From contig JADGJL010000011.1 of the NCBI GenBank assembly GCA_027600665.1, positions 88,466 through 152,465 on the forward strand: 64,000 nucleotides of DNA, written 5' to 3'. Of this stretch, positions 63,990 to 64,000 are shown in pieces; within the stretch, counting starts at the first letter, position 1, and each line of letters opens with the position of its first letter. Both the position numbers and the translations under genes were made by a program. The notes below the pieces were generated by a model. That model made no database searches and was not told where the DNA came from. It was given only the letters and a program-made list of their open reading frames with translations. This DNA comes from Irineochytrium annulatum (Eukaryota > Chytridiomycota > Chytridiomycetes > Chytridiales > Chytridiaceae).

Positions 63990-64000
63990 ATGTGTAAGGG
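63990..64000 (+). CDS. Start of a probable regulator gene, cut by window edge
   Basis: CGGAGG lies five bases before ATG 63990, and the first codons read M-C-K-G. A start with MC followed by a basic residue is common in HxlR-type regulators, which often stand next to DJ-1/PfpI-type genes. Only three full codons are visible, so the call is a guess. The gap 63741-63989 shows no other gene. Confidence 0.35.

Overview
The window looks like a chromosomal segment of a Gram-positive, mid-GC, Paenibacillus-like bacterium (Bacillota). The signs are LplABC-type sugar importers, a membrane-spanning AraC regulator, S-layer homology domains, a bacillithiol-linked YtxJ protein, a LicT antiterminator with its RNA targets, and strong AAGGAGG ribosome binding sites. 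The genus is an inference from gene content; there is no rRNA or other marker to fix it. No tRNA, rRNA, CRISPR array, transposase or prophage gene was seen.

Bases 1-26 kb form a carbohydrate-use region, all on the + strand. It holds a domain-permuted GH3 enzyme cut by the left edge, a sialidase-like BNR protein, CutC, two GH29 fucosidases, a GH35 beta-galactosidase, a second GH3, a GH38 alpha-mannosidase, three AP-endonuclease-type TIM-barrel isomerases, a Gfo/Idh/MocA dehydrogenase and an ABC importer (two permeases plus a lipoprotein) followed by its probable membrane-bound AraC regulator. Together they suggest uptake and stepwise trimming of a branched glycan carrying fucose, galactose, glucose/xylose and mannose. 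The dehydrogenase with three metal-dependent TIM barrels hints at extra oxidative (3-keto sugar) chemistry. Two non-coding gaps here carry repeated, strongly structured elements.

Bases 26-29 kb hold small housekeeping or unknown genes: a HTH protein, a membrane protein, a VOC protein, an unknown acidic protein and a membrane-anchored YtxJ. Bases 29.4-39 kb carry the Kdp potassium pump (small ORF, kdpF, kdpA, kdpB, kdpC), a terminator, then an unusual regulatory set: a KdpD sensor made of two tandem copies of the KdpD N-terminal module, a separate histidine kinase, and KdpE.

Bases 39-47 kb hold a GH4 alpha-galactosidase (melA) divergent from an AraC regulator, then a cobalamin riboswitch with terminator in front of a complete five-gene Nik/Opp-type ABC importer, so probably a cobalt/nickel (metallophore) uptake system controlled by B12. 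Bases 47-52 kb carry two secreted proteins on the - strand (SLH protein and a large Ig-like protein). Bases 51.8-54.1 kb are AT-rich, with a gene remnant and an orphan secreted protein, and look acquired.

Bases 54-57 kb are a - strand cluster: sigma factor, membrane anti-sigma factor, VanZ, a 59-residue unknown protein and uridine kinase. Bases 57.4-63 kb are a beta-glucoside system: licT, bglP and bglA, with two RAT/terminator switches, followed by a KdgT-type permease. The window ends with a DJ-1/PfpI-like protein on the - strand and the first codons of a probable divergent regulator.
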